NCBI GenBank assembly: GCA_021234155.1
Contig: JAJEKV010000005.1
Coordinates: 17,096,089-17,160,088 of the forward strand
DNA: 64,000 nt
Reading direction: 5' to 3'
DNA from: Isoetes taiwanensis
Taxonomy: Eukaryota; Streptophyta; Lycopodiopsida; Isoetales; Isoetaceae
Positions 1 to 10,472 of this stretch are shown piece after piece (position 1 is the first letter of the stretch; every line of letters begins with the position of its first letter). A program made the position numbers and the translations under genes. The notes under the pieces were generated by a model. It did not search any database. It was not told where the DNA came from and worked only from the letters and a program-made list of their open reading frames with translations.

Positions 1-585
1 GTGCAACACATTACACGGAGGATGTGCAAATTATCTTTTCTTGAAGTATTAAATGAAAAGTAAAATGATTAGAGTTTTGGTGATATGAGCATTAGTTATA
101 GATGTAGTTGTTGTTGCAGCTTATGTATATGTAGTTGGTATTGCAACAAATGTTGCAAGTATAGTTATTAATATCTAACTTAAACATTTCCAGCTGCAAT
201 TAGTGGTCATCTGAGATTCAACTTAGGTAGCGAGACTCGGTTGTTGTTGCAGCTAGTGTTCGAGCTATTTTTATCCATTAAATAGTTACAGTTGTAGTTT
301 GTATTGCAGATTCAAGTTACGTAGTTAGACTATAGTTGGTGTTGCAGCTAGTGTTTAAGTTATGTCAATGGTTGCGGATGCAAGTATTTTAATTCTGATT
401 TGTAGTTGGTGTTATTTGGTTTATGGCCATTAGTCACATAAGTTAGTTTGTAGTTTGTGTTGCTCTTGTCATAGTGAGTTATAGTAGCAGTTTAAAGTTG
501 CAGTTAGAGATGAGTTACATGTTCTTGTATAGTTATTATTTCATATGTTACTCACATATTTTATTATTATAATTTGCAACCATAG
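1..585. repeat. TG-rich degenerate repeat tract
   Basis: The stretch is strongly T/G rich and repeats variants of the phrase gttgttgcagctagtgtt every few tens of bases. No reading frame of substance is visible. It ends in a pyrimidine/AT-rich run and 'ccatag' just before the transposase-like exon that follows, so it may be a decayed intron of that element. Similar T/G-rich tracts occur at about 50520-51050 and 54640-55130. Confidence 0.55.
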
Positions 586-845
586 ATGTTCATTAAATTC
601 AAAAAGCAGTATCCACAAATTACAGTTGACCAAAGATCATTTGAGAAGCTAAAACCATGGTATGTAATGACATTTAAAACAATTCAATTCATGTTGTTCC
701 ATTCATCATGTGAAACTGCAAATGCTCTTCGATGGCTTAAATTCATTCTGGAACATGCACGCAGAACCTTGCAATTATGCATGTGAGCTATGCCGATCTA
801 CAAGCCAAATTTGTGCTGCCAAGACTATAAAGTATAAGTCGACCA
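586..845 (+). pseudogene. Fragment of the DDE-like transposase (N-terminal exon)
   Basis: The first ~30 residues (FIKFKKQYPQITVDQRSFEKLKPWYV) carry the pattern F-K-K-x-[HY]-P-x-I-x-[MV]-x-Q-x-[AS]-F-E-K-L-K-P-x-Y-V. The same pattern is seen on the minus strand at 37773-37690 in the complete 5.5-kb element. After a frame change near 740 the +1 frame continues with a Cys-rich NYACELC...CAAKTI run that matches DCTCKCKVC...CMAKENTIK of the complete copy. The exon follows an acceptor-like 'ccatag'. The frameshift and the absence of any downstream transposase domain make this a dead fragment. The homology is seen directly within the window; the transposase identity is inferred from the longer copy. 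Confidence 0.65.
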
Positions 846-898
846 TTTAGCTCTGGCAATCCATACTTTGTCCTAAAGAATCTTCCAACACCTTCATC

Positions 899-1300
899 CT
901 ATTCTTCTTGCTCGTCTCCAACAGTTCCTCTTCCGTACCTACTTTGCACCCTTCTTGCATTTGTGTCCTTCTGTCGTCGAATGGCTTGAACTCGTCCTAG
1001 CCTTTTAAATGCATCCTTACGAAGTTCCTTTGGGGCCTGACATGGTGCTATGCCGTCAGTTTTGTCTCCTTTCTGTGCTCCTCCCATAGTGTGGGCGCGG
1101 ATTCGAGCAGCACTTCCATTCCTTGAGACATGTCCACAGAACTTACATGCCCATTGTCCATCATCCAACTTATCCATGTACTCCCACTCAATCCTTGGTT
1201 TTCTACCTCCTCCACGTGCCTCCTTGGCTTCGGCGAGCTTATTGCTAGCTCGAGTTACCCCTACTGCATGAGAAGTAGAGGCACCACCCGCATCTTCCAC
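899..1300 (-). pseudogene. BED-type zinc-finger protein fragment (hAT-type N-terminus)
   Basis: A 133-residue minus-strand frame carries a BED-like finger: W-x-Y-M-x-K-L-x-D-G-Q-W-A-C-K-F-C-G, then ARIRAHTMGG and a downstream cysteine (IAPCQA). BED fingers bind DNA and are typically found at the N-terminus of hAT transposases or of host proteins derived from them. No hAT catalytic or dimerisation region follows on this strand nearby, so this is probably a lone N-terminal exon or a truncated element. It lies 50 bp from, and convergent with, the plus-strand transposase fragment, which suggests an accumulation of transposon debris. A domesticated single-finger gene is possible but unsupported. 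Confidence 0.6.
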
Positions 1301-1332
1301 GTCAGTACTTCTGTCCTGTCAACTAGGGGGTA

Positions 1333-1612
1333 GAGTGTATAAGCAAAGGAGCAGCTCATTCACATATGTCTTACTGCCCTCAATCGAAGTTACTGAAGAA
1401 TGAACTAGTGATATCCTTGGGCCACTACAACTAGCAAGGGAGAAACGTCACTTTGATAAGTATTGGCGTTAGTTCATACTCATAAGATGTAGTCAATCAA
1501 AGGCTAGCGTGCATAAGCAAAGGAGCAGCTCACTTGCATATGTCACACTACCCTCGATGGAAGCTACTAATTGAATGACTAGTGATCTAGAGCCACTACA
1601 ACTAGCAGAAGT
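1333..1612. repeat. Direct duplication, period about 175 bp
   Basis: The segments at about 1333-1437 and 1508-1611 are the same sequence with scattered substitutions. Both contain 'gcataagcaaaggagcagctca' variants, then 'catatgtc', 'actagtgat' and 'ccactacaactagcag'. It is non-coding and looks like a local tandem duplication that has since diverged. Confidence 0.7.
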
Positions 1613-2431
1613 ACTGACATTAAGCTCACGTACTCAATGATGGCATCAAAGGAAGACCATTTCCACGAGTTGTTCAGTAGTCAATGCTTTGAGACAAGGA
1701 TATCAACCCGAATAAAATTATTATATAGTAAATTCCATAGTGCGACAGTGTACCTGAATGCTCACACATAGAATTTACATGCTGCCACATCCTGCTCATC
1801 TCACGTCCATAAAATGACTGAAAAACTAGAACGCATCCGCAAACACTCCATTGAGCATCCGGCTTGTAAAATTTGCATTCAACCGTGCGGCCGCACAATG
1901 CCAAAGTTCAAGGCTAGTTGTGCGGCCATGTTGTGATAAAACACGTCCGTAGTAGTTTCAACGCGGCCTTAAAAAGAAACATCGCAGCAAAGGTGATCTC
2001 ATGGCCACACTATGACGCATTTTGCATAAAGTGGCAGTATGTTGGCGTACAAGCCACCATAAAACTCTAATATTTGTGTTGAATCTTGGTAAAATCACGG
2101 ATGACATGATTATCCATCCAGAGCCATTGTTTATTTCGCGATTCGGCGTGATTTTTCGATGATTTCTACGGCCAAATTTTTTTGAGCGTAAAAATGTGTA
2201 TTTTTGTTTGGAAGGGGGAGGGGGAGGGAGAGTTCATATGTTTCATACTTTTTTCGTATTTTACTTATGCAACTTTGACCCTATCCTTGGGCAATCTTGT
2301 GTCTCTAATTGTGGCTAATATAAAACCTAGCCACACTCTTAAAAGTTTAAAATTATTGTATGTTCTAAATGGCCACCCCAACAAAGTGCATGTGATGTTT
2401 TGAAATGGCCACGTCCTATAGGTCTTAAGGT
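1613..2431. other. No recognised feature
   Basis: I see nothing coding. Short frames on both strands are unsupported. The only structures are a small NotI-like palindrome (gtgcggccgcac, about 1884) and a purine-rich GGGGGA run near 2213. Confidence 0.6.
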
Positions 2432-3342
2432 TTAGCAAATATCAAATTGACTACTTATGGAGTGAAACCAATAAGTTGATGTTTTGAATTGGCCACTACT
2501 CATTGGTTGTGGGAGAATGCAACCTACTCTGGTTTGGCCCACTATTTTTTGAAAAATATGTGTGGTGCCAACCGGGGGAAACACCATGATCACTGCACTG
2601 AACACATCGTCTAAGAGATAAATATCTGAACCTTGATAAACTGCCCTAGCTAATTGTATGCATTGCTTTTGGTCTCCACTAAGATTAATACCTCTTTCTC
2701 CAATTTCTCTTTGATCTCCATGTTCCATCAATGCTATGTCAGGTTCTAGAGCACAAGCTCTCAGAGCCCTATTGTACCTTTCTTTATCCAGTGGTAACCC
2801 AAACAGATATTTTGTTCAATTGTTGCAATCTGGATCCAGGTAGTTTGAGTCATAAATGTTGTTCTGCCACAAATTGCCCTCGAAACCCGTTGAGGCAGAG
2901 GTTCTTTAATCCTGACAATAATACACTTGCTGCTCTCTTTGCTTGGATCCCATAGACTAATTGGTTTTCGTGGACGATAAAAATACATTATATTTTTAAA
3001 CTTTATATTCTTTTCTTCTGAGAATAAGGAACCATTTTCAATCTCCACAGCATAGATTCTAGCATGTAACCGCCTGACAGCTGATCTATCTAACTCAGTG
3101 CACTGCATGTGCATGGCTAAACCTGCGAACATGGAAAGTCCAATGGTTTGATACAGTATGATTAATGCGAGCATGGAAAGTCCAATGGTTTGATACAGTA
3201 TGATTAATAGTACACAAACTTGGTCTGACAATAACCAGGGGTTGTCAATTTGTAGTATGACATGTGATAGTTGTTGACCATCTACTGACATATAATTTAC
3301 AATCTTCTCAACCCCATAAAATTGTCTAGAAGTGCTAGACAA
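2432..3342 (-). pseudogene. ABCC (MRP-type) ABC transporter pseudogene fragment
   Basis: The minus strand encodes pieces of the first half of a plant ABCC transporter, a full-size ATP-driven exporter usually in vacuolar or plasma membranes. In order these are a transmembrane segment (EKIVNYMSVDGQQL, then ILYQTIGLSM), a linker (ARIYAVEIENGS), part of nucleotide-binding domain 1 with the Q-loop region (MTQTTWIQ..TIEQNI), and the ABC signature and Walker B ([13 protein letters not shown], then [12 protein letters not shown]). The signature has GDQ where GGQ is usual. The Walker A segment (GxxGxGKS) that should precede the Q-loop is missing. The frame breaks near 2790: [17 protein letters not shown] continues in another frame. 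A 42-bp in-frame tandem duplication sits in the membrane segment. It cannot make a working transporter. Confidence 0.85.
3131..3208 (-). repeat. 42-bp tandem duplication inside the ABCC remnant
   Basis: The block 'atggaaagtccaatggtttg...attaat' occurs at 3131-3166 and again at 3173-3208, a spacing of exactly 42 bp (14 codons). In the transporter frame it duplicates the ILYQTIGLSM segment. Confidence 0.85.
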
Positions 3343-4025
3343 TCTAAGACCTTTGTGATAGACTGTAGTAATATCTAACCAGCATACTGAGTTTTTGACT
3401 CATGAAATTGAATTGAATTTTAAATTGGAAAGAATTAATACAAGGTAATATCCCTTATAAATTGAACTCCTTTGCCCTGAAGTATAGTTCACAAATTTCT
3501 CTATAGATATTGGCTTTACAAACATTACACTCAGGTTAGTGAAAGCTAGAAAACCAGTAAATGCTAACTTATCTTAGAAACACCTCCACAAAGTTAATAG
3601 CATTGGATTACTGCATCTTGTTTTTGGCCAATTGGCTCTAAAAATAGGAAATGTTGCCTCGGCTCTATCATCCATAGATATAGGTCAACTGAAAAGTATT
3701 CTTGTAACCTTTCTTGAGCAGAGGCTTCATCCATAGATAAATTGCTCTACTTACAAATCCTGAACATTATTGATGTCAAGGAATTAGTCTTTGGAATACA
3801 GACCGAATATAAAAGAAGAAAGCGAAAAAACGAAAAGAAGGCTTTCTCGAGGAGAATGAATTAAATGTATATAGCTGAACAAAATCATGTAAAGTAAGCG
3901 AGGGCCCAATGCAAGAGAAGGTTATTTAAACCTCCTCCATCTCATTGGCTAGTCTTAGCCGACTTTCTATTTTTCTTGGCCCTAGATTGAATAATAAAAT
4001 AAAATCCAATGGTGAAAATTAAGGC
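3343..4025. other. No recognised feature
   Basis: AT-rich sequence upstream (on the minus strand) of the ABCC remnant. I could not recognise further ABCC exons or any other gene. Confidence 0.55.
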
Positions 4026-4033
4026 CACATCAG

Positions 4034-4272
4034 CCCCGGGGATTCGCCTTTATCACATGCGCATATGCCACCTGCATGCTTAAGGTGAAAAGAAACACCC
4101 TTATATACGTACGCAAAAGTGTTGAAAAAACACCCCTTCTGTGGAGAAAATACACTAGAATGTCAGTAAGAGAGGGATTTAAACCCCTCGTATACGTACG
4201 AAAACATTGAGAAAAAACGTCCTTCCACACACTCACTAGGTTTATATGGGTCTTCTGTGTGAATCCCCCGGG
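4034..4272. mobile_element. MITE with CCCCGGGGATTC termini, 8-bp TSD
   Basis: A 239-bp element. The left end CCCCGGGGATTC and the right end (reverse complement CCCGGGGGATTC) match at 11 of 12 positions. It is flanked by the direct repeat CACATCAG at 4026-4033 and 4273-4280. The interior contains repeated 'tatacgtacg' palindromic motifs and no coding capacity. A related 246-bp element occurs inside the 3' LTR of the Copia element at 60601-60846. The 8-bp duplication would suit a hAT-type mover, but the related copy shows 9-10 bp, so the superfamily is open. Confidence 0.85.
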
Positions 4273-4280
4273 CACATCAG

Positions 4281-4886
4281 TTTTTGATGAGATGGATGTT
4301 ATATGTTCATAGGCTAACTAAAATTGCAAGAAAGATTGTAGGCCCAGTAAGGCTGGTGTGCTTAAAAAGAAGGAATGTATGTGGGTATTTTGGACAATTT
4401 AGGGTGCCCATTTTTAAAAGGGTAATTGAACTTAGCTTTCATAAAGAAATCTCCGATACCCTTTTCAGCTCCCTAGGTTGGTGTCGAAAAATAGTAAGAA
4501 TTTCAACGATGCATAAAAGCAGACATTGTAGAAAACAACTAGTCCACTGAAACTACAAAAAGATATTGCATTCAAAGTTTTTAAAAACATCAAAATTATG
4601 AACAAAATTGTGAGAAAATATAACACATTTTAACATTGTCTGTGCACTAAACATTTCCCCATTTACATATATACCTTATCTAACAAACTTACATTTTGCA
4701 GCTAAGTCGGATGCATCTCATCCTTTGACTTGCTTAGACTGGGATCATCAGAGGTGTTAGTGTCCTCAGCCTCACTCTCAAAACTGGATATACTTGAACG
4801 ATCTACTTCATCACTATCTACCCCAAAATCTTTGCCATTATCTCTGGCAGTTTTTTTGCGTGCTTTATCCAATCCACATGCTGACC
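4281..4886. other. No recognised feature
   Basis: Only short unsupported frames. The sequence runs directly into the target duplication of the first solo LTR. Confidence 0.55.
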
Positions 4887-4891
4887 TTAGT

Positions 4892-6468
4892 TGTGACGTT
4901 CCCCTAGAATATACAATATAAATACGTATATCCTAGGTCTACATCACTATACAAATCTACATTAGTAGACTTGTATGCACCAAGTGTGGGGGCATGGCCA
5001 AGTTATATACATAACGTAGCCAACCTTAGGAGGTGACCCATTTCCACATGGCTTCACTCTATACAGGTGACCCGCCACATGGGCTCGTCTTATTAGAGCT
5101 AAGTGGCCCTCATGTGAACCCTAACACATAAAAGGCCAAACCCTAAACCTAGACCACTTTGGCTCCACCAACTTCTGATCCACCAGCACGTGCCCACAAC
5201 TCCAGGTGAGGATGGGTCTTACGGTCGAGGTTGCGATGCTGGCGTCAGAAAGTGCAAGCGTGCGAGAGGAAGGTCATCTACTCGAACCACACTTAGAGAT
5301 GGAGAACGGGTCGAGGCGGCAGCTTTCGTCGGGGAGAAGGTGCCAGTAGACTCGATTGAGTTGCACATTATGACCTAGTAGAGCCATTCTAGAACCTATA
5401 GTTATGAGCATGAACCCTAATCAATGCCCTAACTATAAGTTAGATGTATGTGATTAGAATCAGTTGTTATTCTTGTTATTTATCTTGTTATGTTGTTATA
5501 TGATGATGGTTGATCTTATGTTTGCACCTCTTGTGTATTGGGAAGGGGGGTGAAGACCTAGTAGCCATTATTTAGATGATGCTCCTAGTTTAGACCCATT
5601 AGTTCCTATTATTATGCGGCCTGTGCATAGAGCCCACCTGGCTACGGAGGCTATGAAGTGGTAGGCACCACACAAGCGGGGTCAGTGGCAAAGTGGAGGA
5701 GGACCTGGCGGCTGGCCTTTGACTCTTTGGGGTCCCATAGCGGGCTAGGCTCATAGTCGGTCACTTCATGTGGGCCGGGTATGGGTTCGACATTTCCTGG
5801 GTCAATGGTGTCGCCCTGACTCTCAAGAATTACAAGTGTCGGCTTGGCTCTTGTTTTGGGGAGTTCAGTCAGGTACGAACGTGTGTCGCCATGATCCCCT
5901 AGCTGTCCATGGAGCCACTGCATTTCGGGAGGGGGAGATGCAACCCTTCCTACCTCATCGGACCGGGGAGATGCAACCCGGAGTAGTCTTATTGGGTGAT
6001 ACCATGGGATTGTTGCCAGATCCCAAGTCATTTAGCCATCTGCAAAGTCGATTCCGGATGGAGTGGTCAACCCTTTGTCTATTGCCAGAGTCATTGCCCC
6101 TGTTCTATCACGGACCCCCGATCGGTCGACTTCCCCTTGAGTCTGAGCTCTGGGTAGGAGCCTCTATTTGATGTATTTGATGCATTTGTTGTATTATTGT
6201 ATTTGATGACATGGATGGATGGATTATCACTACCCTTCGAGGTAGTTTGTTGTTATTATTGCTAGTGCTTATGTTGTATATTTTGCTTCCGCTGATATAG
6301 GGACCTCAAGAGGACGGGACGGAATGACACCTATGTGTCCTCTACTCGATAGTCTAGCCACCCTAGACCCGAGTTAGACAGAGGGCCCATACGACGGGTA
6401 GCCGTTGGATGTGGAAGGTCCTTCGATGTATACGGCGGGCTACCGTATATAGAGCAAGGAGCGTCACA
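4892..6468 (+). mobile_element. Solo LTR 1 (TGTGACGTTCC...GGAGCGTCACA), 5-bp TSD TTAGT
   Basis: The block starts TGTGACGTTCC and ends GGAGCGTCACA, giving the TG...CA ends and short terminal inverted repeat expected of a long terminal repeat. It is flanked by TTAGT at 4887-4891 and 6469-6473, the 5-bp duplication made by LTR-retrotransposon integrase. No internal region follows, so this is a solo LTR left after recombination. Three relatives are present at 8324-9908, 10473-11985 and about 46895-48390, all in the opposite orientation. Short frames within it are not conserved and are not called as genes. Confidence 0.85.
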
Positions 6469-6473
6469 TTAGT

Positions 6474-7019
6474 AACTTTTGAGTCACAGCAAGCAACTTG
6501 TTAGCAGCGGTTAGAACGATGTCATATGCTAGCACCTTCACTTTAGCAAGGTCTATGGTACCAACATTTGCTTTAGTCTTCGCTCTCTTTCCCACTCATC
6601 TCGGGTTACGTCTAGTATTTTAGCCAACCAGAATAGTTTCCCTCTCATCATCATCATCATCATCAGCTGGGACAGCTAAAGCATTCCTTTCTGAATCTCA
6701 GAGACGGAACTAGAAACTCTAGCAACCAGTTGTGTCATGCATCTAGGGCCCTTGTAAATCACTCTATCATCTTCATCTGAGCTAGACACGAGTCGTTCAT
6801 GTTCCACCCGATATTCATCTTATGCCAGCGCTTGTTCCATTTGATTTCCAGTTGGCCAGTTGAAGACAATAGGTCTTCGACCTTGTGATATGGCTTGGAG
6901 CAGCTCACATTGTTGAGCAAAAAACTGAGGCCACCATAAAGTATCTGCTTCCTCGGCAAAGTGATCTGAAACTATTTCTTGAAGCCCAGGTTTTGACCTA
7001 AGTTCCCATCCATCGGCTC
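6474..7019. other. No recognised feature
   Basis: No gene seen. It contains a short ATC run near 6647-6663. The last ~60 bases lead into the left arm of the inverted duplication. Confidence 0.5.
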
Positions 7020-7175
7020 AGATTCTTATTGCTAGATTTTGCTTTCAAATCTATCGGCTTAGATTCGTGGTGCCAAATCTTGAGGTCTGCTATTCATGAG
7101 AACATAGAAATTATGAATCCAGGCATCGCATCCAAGTCTGTCTGTTCAGGCTGGTTCATGGAAAATCACCCTAAC
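7020..7175 (+). repeat. Left arm of a ~155-bp inverted duplication
   Basis: This arm (starting gattcttattgctagatttt) is matched by the reverse complement of about 10225-10381 (gattcttgctgctagatttt), with only scattered differences. Both contain 'gtggtgccaaatcttgaggt' and 'aaattatgaatcc'. Removing the LINE insertion between them brings the arms to within about 140 bp of each other, which is a large hairpin-forming palindrome. Confidence 0.8.
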
Positions 7176-7211
7176 AAAACCTTGAGATTTTTCTTGGCTA
7201 GGCATACAAAT

Positions 7212-7232
7212 GCCATGTTCCCATGAAGATCG
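7212..7232 (+). repeat. Target-site duplication of the poly(A) LINE (left copy)
   Basis: A 21-bp direct repeat beginning gccatgttcccatg and ending gaagatcg, present identically at 10111-10131. It directly precedes the poly(T) run that marks the tail of a minus-strand LINE. Long duplications of this kind are the mark of target-primed reverse transcription. Confidence 0.8.
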
Positions 7233-7236
7233 CCTT

Positions 7237-7271
<35 letters not shown>

Positions 7272-10110
7272 AAGGACGAAAGCCAAAAAGTCTATTAATC
7301 AGATTAAAAGTACAAAATTTACATGCCTCTAACTGTATAAGCACAAAACGATTCCACAAGAGCACGAGCCCTGGAGCACAATGTACTTACTCCAGAATAT
7401 GAGACTAATAATAAGAATCAAATCGAAGATACTGAATCCAGATGCATTCGATTATTTCTGATTCAAGGGAGGAATACTCGTAGGCTGTCAATATCTTTTT
7501 TTGGGCCACCGTAATAACACTGCATGCAGATGAATTAATGCCCTAAAAGATGTGCTGTCTGCGGCGCTCCCATATTGACCATAGAAGCCAACTGGAACTA
7601 AGATAGAATGCCTTTTGTTTAGTTGGAGGCCATGCGTTGGTAGGACGCCAAGAGGATGCATCGGCAGTTCAGTGTACTGTTAAACAAACCTTGTAGCCAG
7701 GACCATGCTGGTTGAACCTCAGGATAATAAAATAGAATGCTCAACGGTCTCAACGTCTGAAAGACAGAGCAGCCATAGTGAGATATGTGAGGATCATAGC
7801 GATGTCAGAAGGCATTAACCTGCAAGCACCTGTGGATAACCTACCACCATAGTACAAAGACTTTAGATGGAGCAACCTATCCCAAAGCCATCGCCATGTA
7901 CGACACAAAGTGGGCTGTGGAACTTGTAGGTGCCACCCATCTGGTAATTGGAGGGGCTGTGGTACTAAAAAAAGGCAATATATTGATCTGACAAAGTGCT
8001 TGCCTTTGTGGATATTTTTATGACAGTCCCATGGCATCCTTCAGCAACACCAACTTGCACTATAAGAAGCGAATTTTCTGCGACCTTCTCCCATAGAGAT
8101 ACATCCCAACAAGAGCGCGGGAACTTTGCCTGAAATTCAGGGCAAGACAGTAGGCGACCCGCTTCATACCTGCAAAAACTCATCGTCTCTGTGTAAGGGG
8201 ATGAACTGACGCTGCCAATGGAGGTGCTGAGGGGTCTGGAGGCAGTGGTGCCCACCACCATGGAGTATCCAATACCGTGTGGATAGAGGGGCATGGCCAG
8301 AAAAGATGTTTGACCGCCTCCCACGTGACGCTCCCTACAAAATATACGGCACTCGGCCGTACACTCCGTAGGAAATCCCCCATCCGGTCCTTCGACCGCA
8401 CGGGCCCTCCATCTATCCCATACTCCAGGGAAGGGGACACGAAGGTGTCTTGCGTGCCCTTCTTCTATGGGCTCCTATAACAGCGGAAGCATAAACAACG
8501 TCAGAACTAGCAACAACAATACATTGAACTACTTCGAAAGGTAGCACATCCATCCATCCATAGATACAATAGAGATAAACATATGCCGTAAAATATGAGA
8601 GCTCCTACCCAAGGCTCAGACTCATGGGGAGCTAGGCTTCAAGATAGAGCAGACCGAGTCATAACAATGGCGGGGCTGGCTCGAGACAATGGCTAGGGTT
8701 GACCACTATATCCGCCCCTCCTGTGCATACTTTACAGATGTGCTAGTACGGCTCTAGCCTTCCAGATACGCAATCTCATGGCATCACCCATCGAGACTAC
8801 TCCGGGTTGCATCTCCCCGGTCCGTCGAGGCAGGAAGGGTTCCATCTCCCCTTCTCGGGGTCTAGAGGTTCCACGGGCAGCTAGAGAATCGTGGCGACAC
8901 ACAATTCTTCCCCGACTTAACCCCCCAAAACAAGAGCCAGGCTATCCCCTGCAGCTCTTGAGAGGCAGGGCGGCACCATTGCCCCAGGAGGTGTCGGACC
9001 CATGCCTGGCCCACTCGAAGTGACCAGCCATAAGCCTAGCCTGCTATGGGGTCCCCAGTAGCCACGCTCAGCAGGGACCCTCCCTCCGTCTCGCCGCTAG
9101 CCCCGTTATGTAGTGCTGAGTCATACCATAGCTCCCATAGTCCGGTGGGTTCCTATGCACAGGCCGCATAATAATAGGAACTAAAAGGTCTAAACTAGGA
9201 GCATCACTAAGTAATGGCTACTAGGTCTCTACCCCCCTTCCCAATGCAAGAGGAGCAAACATGATCAACCAACATCACATATAACGTAACATCATAATAA
9301 TGAGAATAATATTTAAAGCTAATCATATGTATCTAACTTATAGTTAGGGTTCATTGATTAGGGTTCAAGATCTAAACTGAGGGCTCTAGAATGGCTCTAC
9401 TAGAGACATGAGATGCTAACTCATCTGGAATCCTTACTTCTAGATGATCTACCAAGAACTCTATGCCAAAATACCTGCTCCCGAAGAACTCCCTCCTGCT
9501 CCCGGTGTCTCCATGGTCTTCGAGGTGTTCGAGGTAGCTCCCACTCCTACTGATGCGCTCACGCTCTCGGGGCTGCTATGCTATGTTGTGCCACAGCAGA
9601 CGGTTCTTGAAATGGAGTCGAGCGGAAGAAGGTTCCCAGACTGTTGGAGCCAGAAAAGAGGCCTAGGGTTAGGGTCTAGGCCTTTATAGGTTAGGGTTCA
9701 CATGTTATGCCACGTGGCTCCAATGGGGTAAGTCCATATGGCGGTTGCCCAATAGGCCTTACCCTAAGGGTGTCTAAGTTATATGAATAACTTAGACATG
9801 CACCCTATGCCACTAACCTATGGTATACAAGGCTATGGAGATAGACTTGTATACTGATGGACCTGGAAATATACGTATTTATGACGTATATTTCCCTGGA
9901 ACATCACATCCCATCTTTGTCAACAAGCCCGCATAAAAATAGAAAGCACTTGGAGAAGGTTTGCGAGTCGAAATAAAGCCCAAGGTAGCTTGGTTTGATA
10001 ACCTTCTTGCCTAGAGGTATACAGTGACCAAGGGCTTGTCTAAGAAGGTGTAAACCAGGAGAGTCATCCTCACCATTAAGGAGTCTCCAAATGAACTTTG
10101 AAATAAGATC
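7233..10110 (-). mobile_element. 5'-truncated poly(A) LINE, split by solo LTR 2
   Basis: On the minus strand the element runs from 10110 to 9909 and from 8323 to 7233, about 1.3 kb once the solo LTR is removed. It ends in a 33-base A tail (T run at 7238-7270). The encoded pieces fit the C-terminal part of a plant LINE reverse transcriptase: near 10100-9910 FIWRLLNGEDDSPGLHLL, and near 7900-7600 WDRLLHLKSLYYGGRLSTG followed by LFYYPEVQPAWSWLQGL, the finger-like region after the polymerase. Frames are broken in several places. The 21-bp duplication at both ends supports a single retrotransposition event with 5' truncation. This family is different from the simple-repeat-tailed LINEs elsewhere in the window. 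Confidence 0.75.
8324..9908 (-). mobile_element. Solo LTR 2, nested in the LINE, 5-bp TSD TCCCA
   Basis: This is a minus-orientation copy of the same LTR as at 4892-6468. Its start on the minus strand is TGTGATGTTCCAGGG at 9908, and its end matches the GGAGCGTCAC terminus at 8324, where the last base of the canonical CA has changed. TCCCA flanks it at 8319-8323 and 9909-9913. It interrupts the LINE reverse transcriptase sequence, so it is younger than the LINE. Confidence 0.85.
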
Positions 10111-10131
10111 GCCATGTTCCCATGAAGATCG
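10111..10131 (+). repeat. Target-site duplication of the poly(A) LINE (right copy)
   Basis: Identical 21-bp partner of 7212-7232. It marks the 5' end of the truncated LINE. Confidence 0.8.
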
Positions 10132-10224
10132 ACCTTAAATTTTTACGCGGGCATCCACCGCCATGATCCCATGAAGATCCGACCTTGCTTGGTTCGGGTT
10201 TTCGACCTTAATGAAAAGTAATCG

Positions 10225-10381
10225 GGGTGCTTTCCCATGAACCTTGATCTGAGCGGACCGGACTTGGATCGCGATAATGCGGATTCATAATTTCTATATT
10301 TCCATGAATAGCAGACCTCAAGATTTGGCACCACGAATCTAAACTGATAGATCTGAAAGCAAAATCTAGCAGCAAGAATCT
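10225..10381 (-). repeat. Right arm of the inverted duplication
   Basis: Reverse-complement partner of 7020-7175. On the minus strand it lies downstream of the primer-binding site at 10471-10457, so it appears to be the start of the internal region of the LTR element whose LTR is at 10473-11985. Confidence 0.75.
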
Positions 10382-10456
10382 GACAGGTCAAAACCTACAA
10401 CTAGCCAATCTAACGAGTTATAATATGGCTAGTGCAATTATCTGGTCAACCAAAAT

Positions 10457-10471
10457 CATGCTCTAATACCA
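10457..10471 (-). other. Primer-binding site (Met-tRNA type)
   Basis: On the minus strand TGGTATTAGAGCATG lies one base after the end of LTR 3. It resembles the TGGTATCAGAGC initiator Met-tRNA primer site found in many plant LTR retrotransposons, including the Copia in this window. It shows that LTR 3 is a 5' LTR, not a solo LTR. Confidence 0.7.
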
Positions 10472-10472
10472 C

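Noticed and set aside
4730..5378. Short plus-strand frames with Ser- and Arg-rich composition
   Set aside because: The second lies inside solo LTR 1 and is not conserved in the other LTR copies; the first overlaps the LTR's target duplication.
7750..8440. Three overlapping minus-strand frames of 86-119 residues
   Set aside because: They are different frames of the truncated poly(A) LINE and run across the solo LTR boundary.
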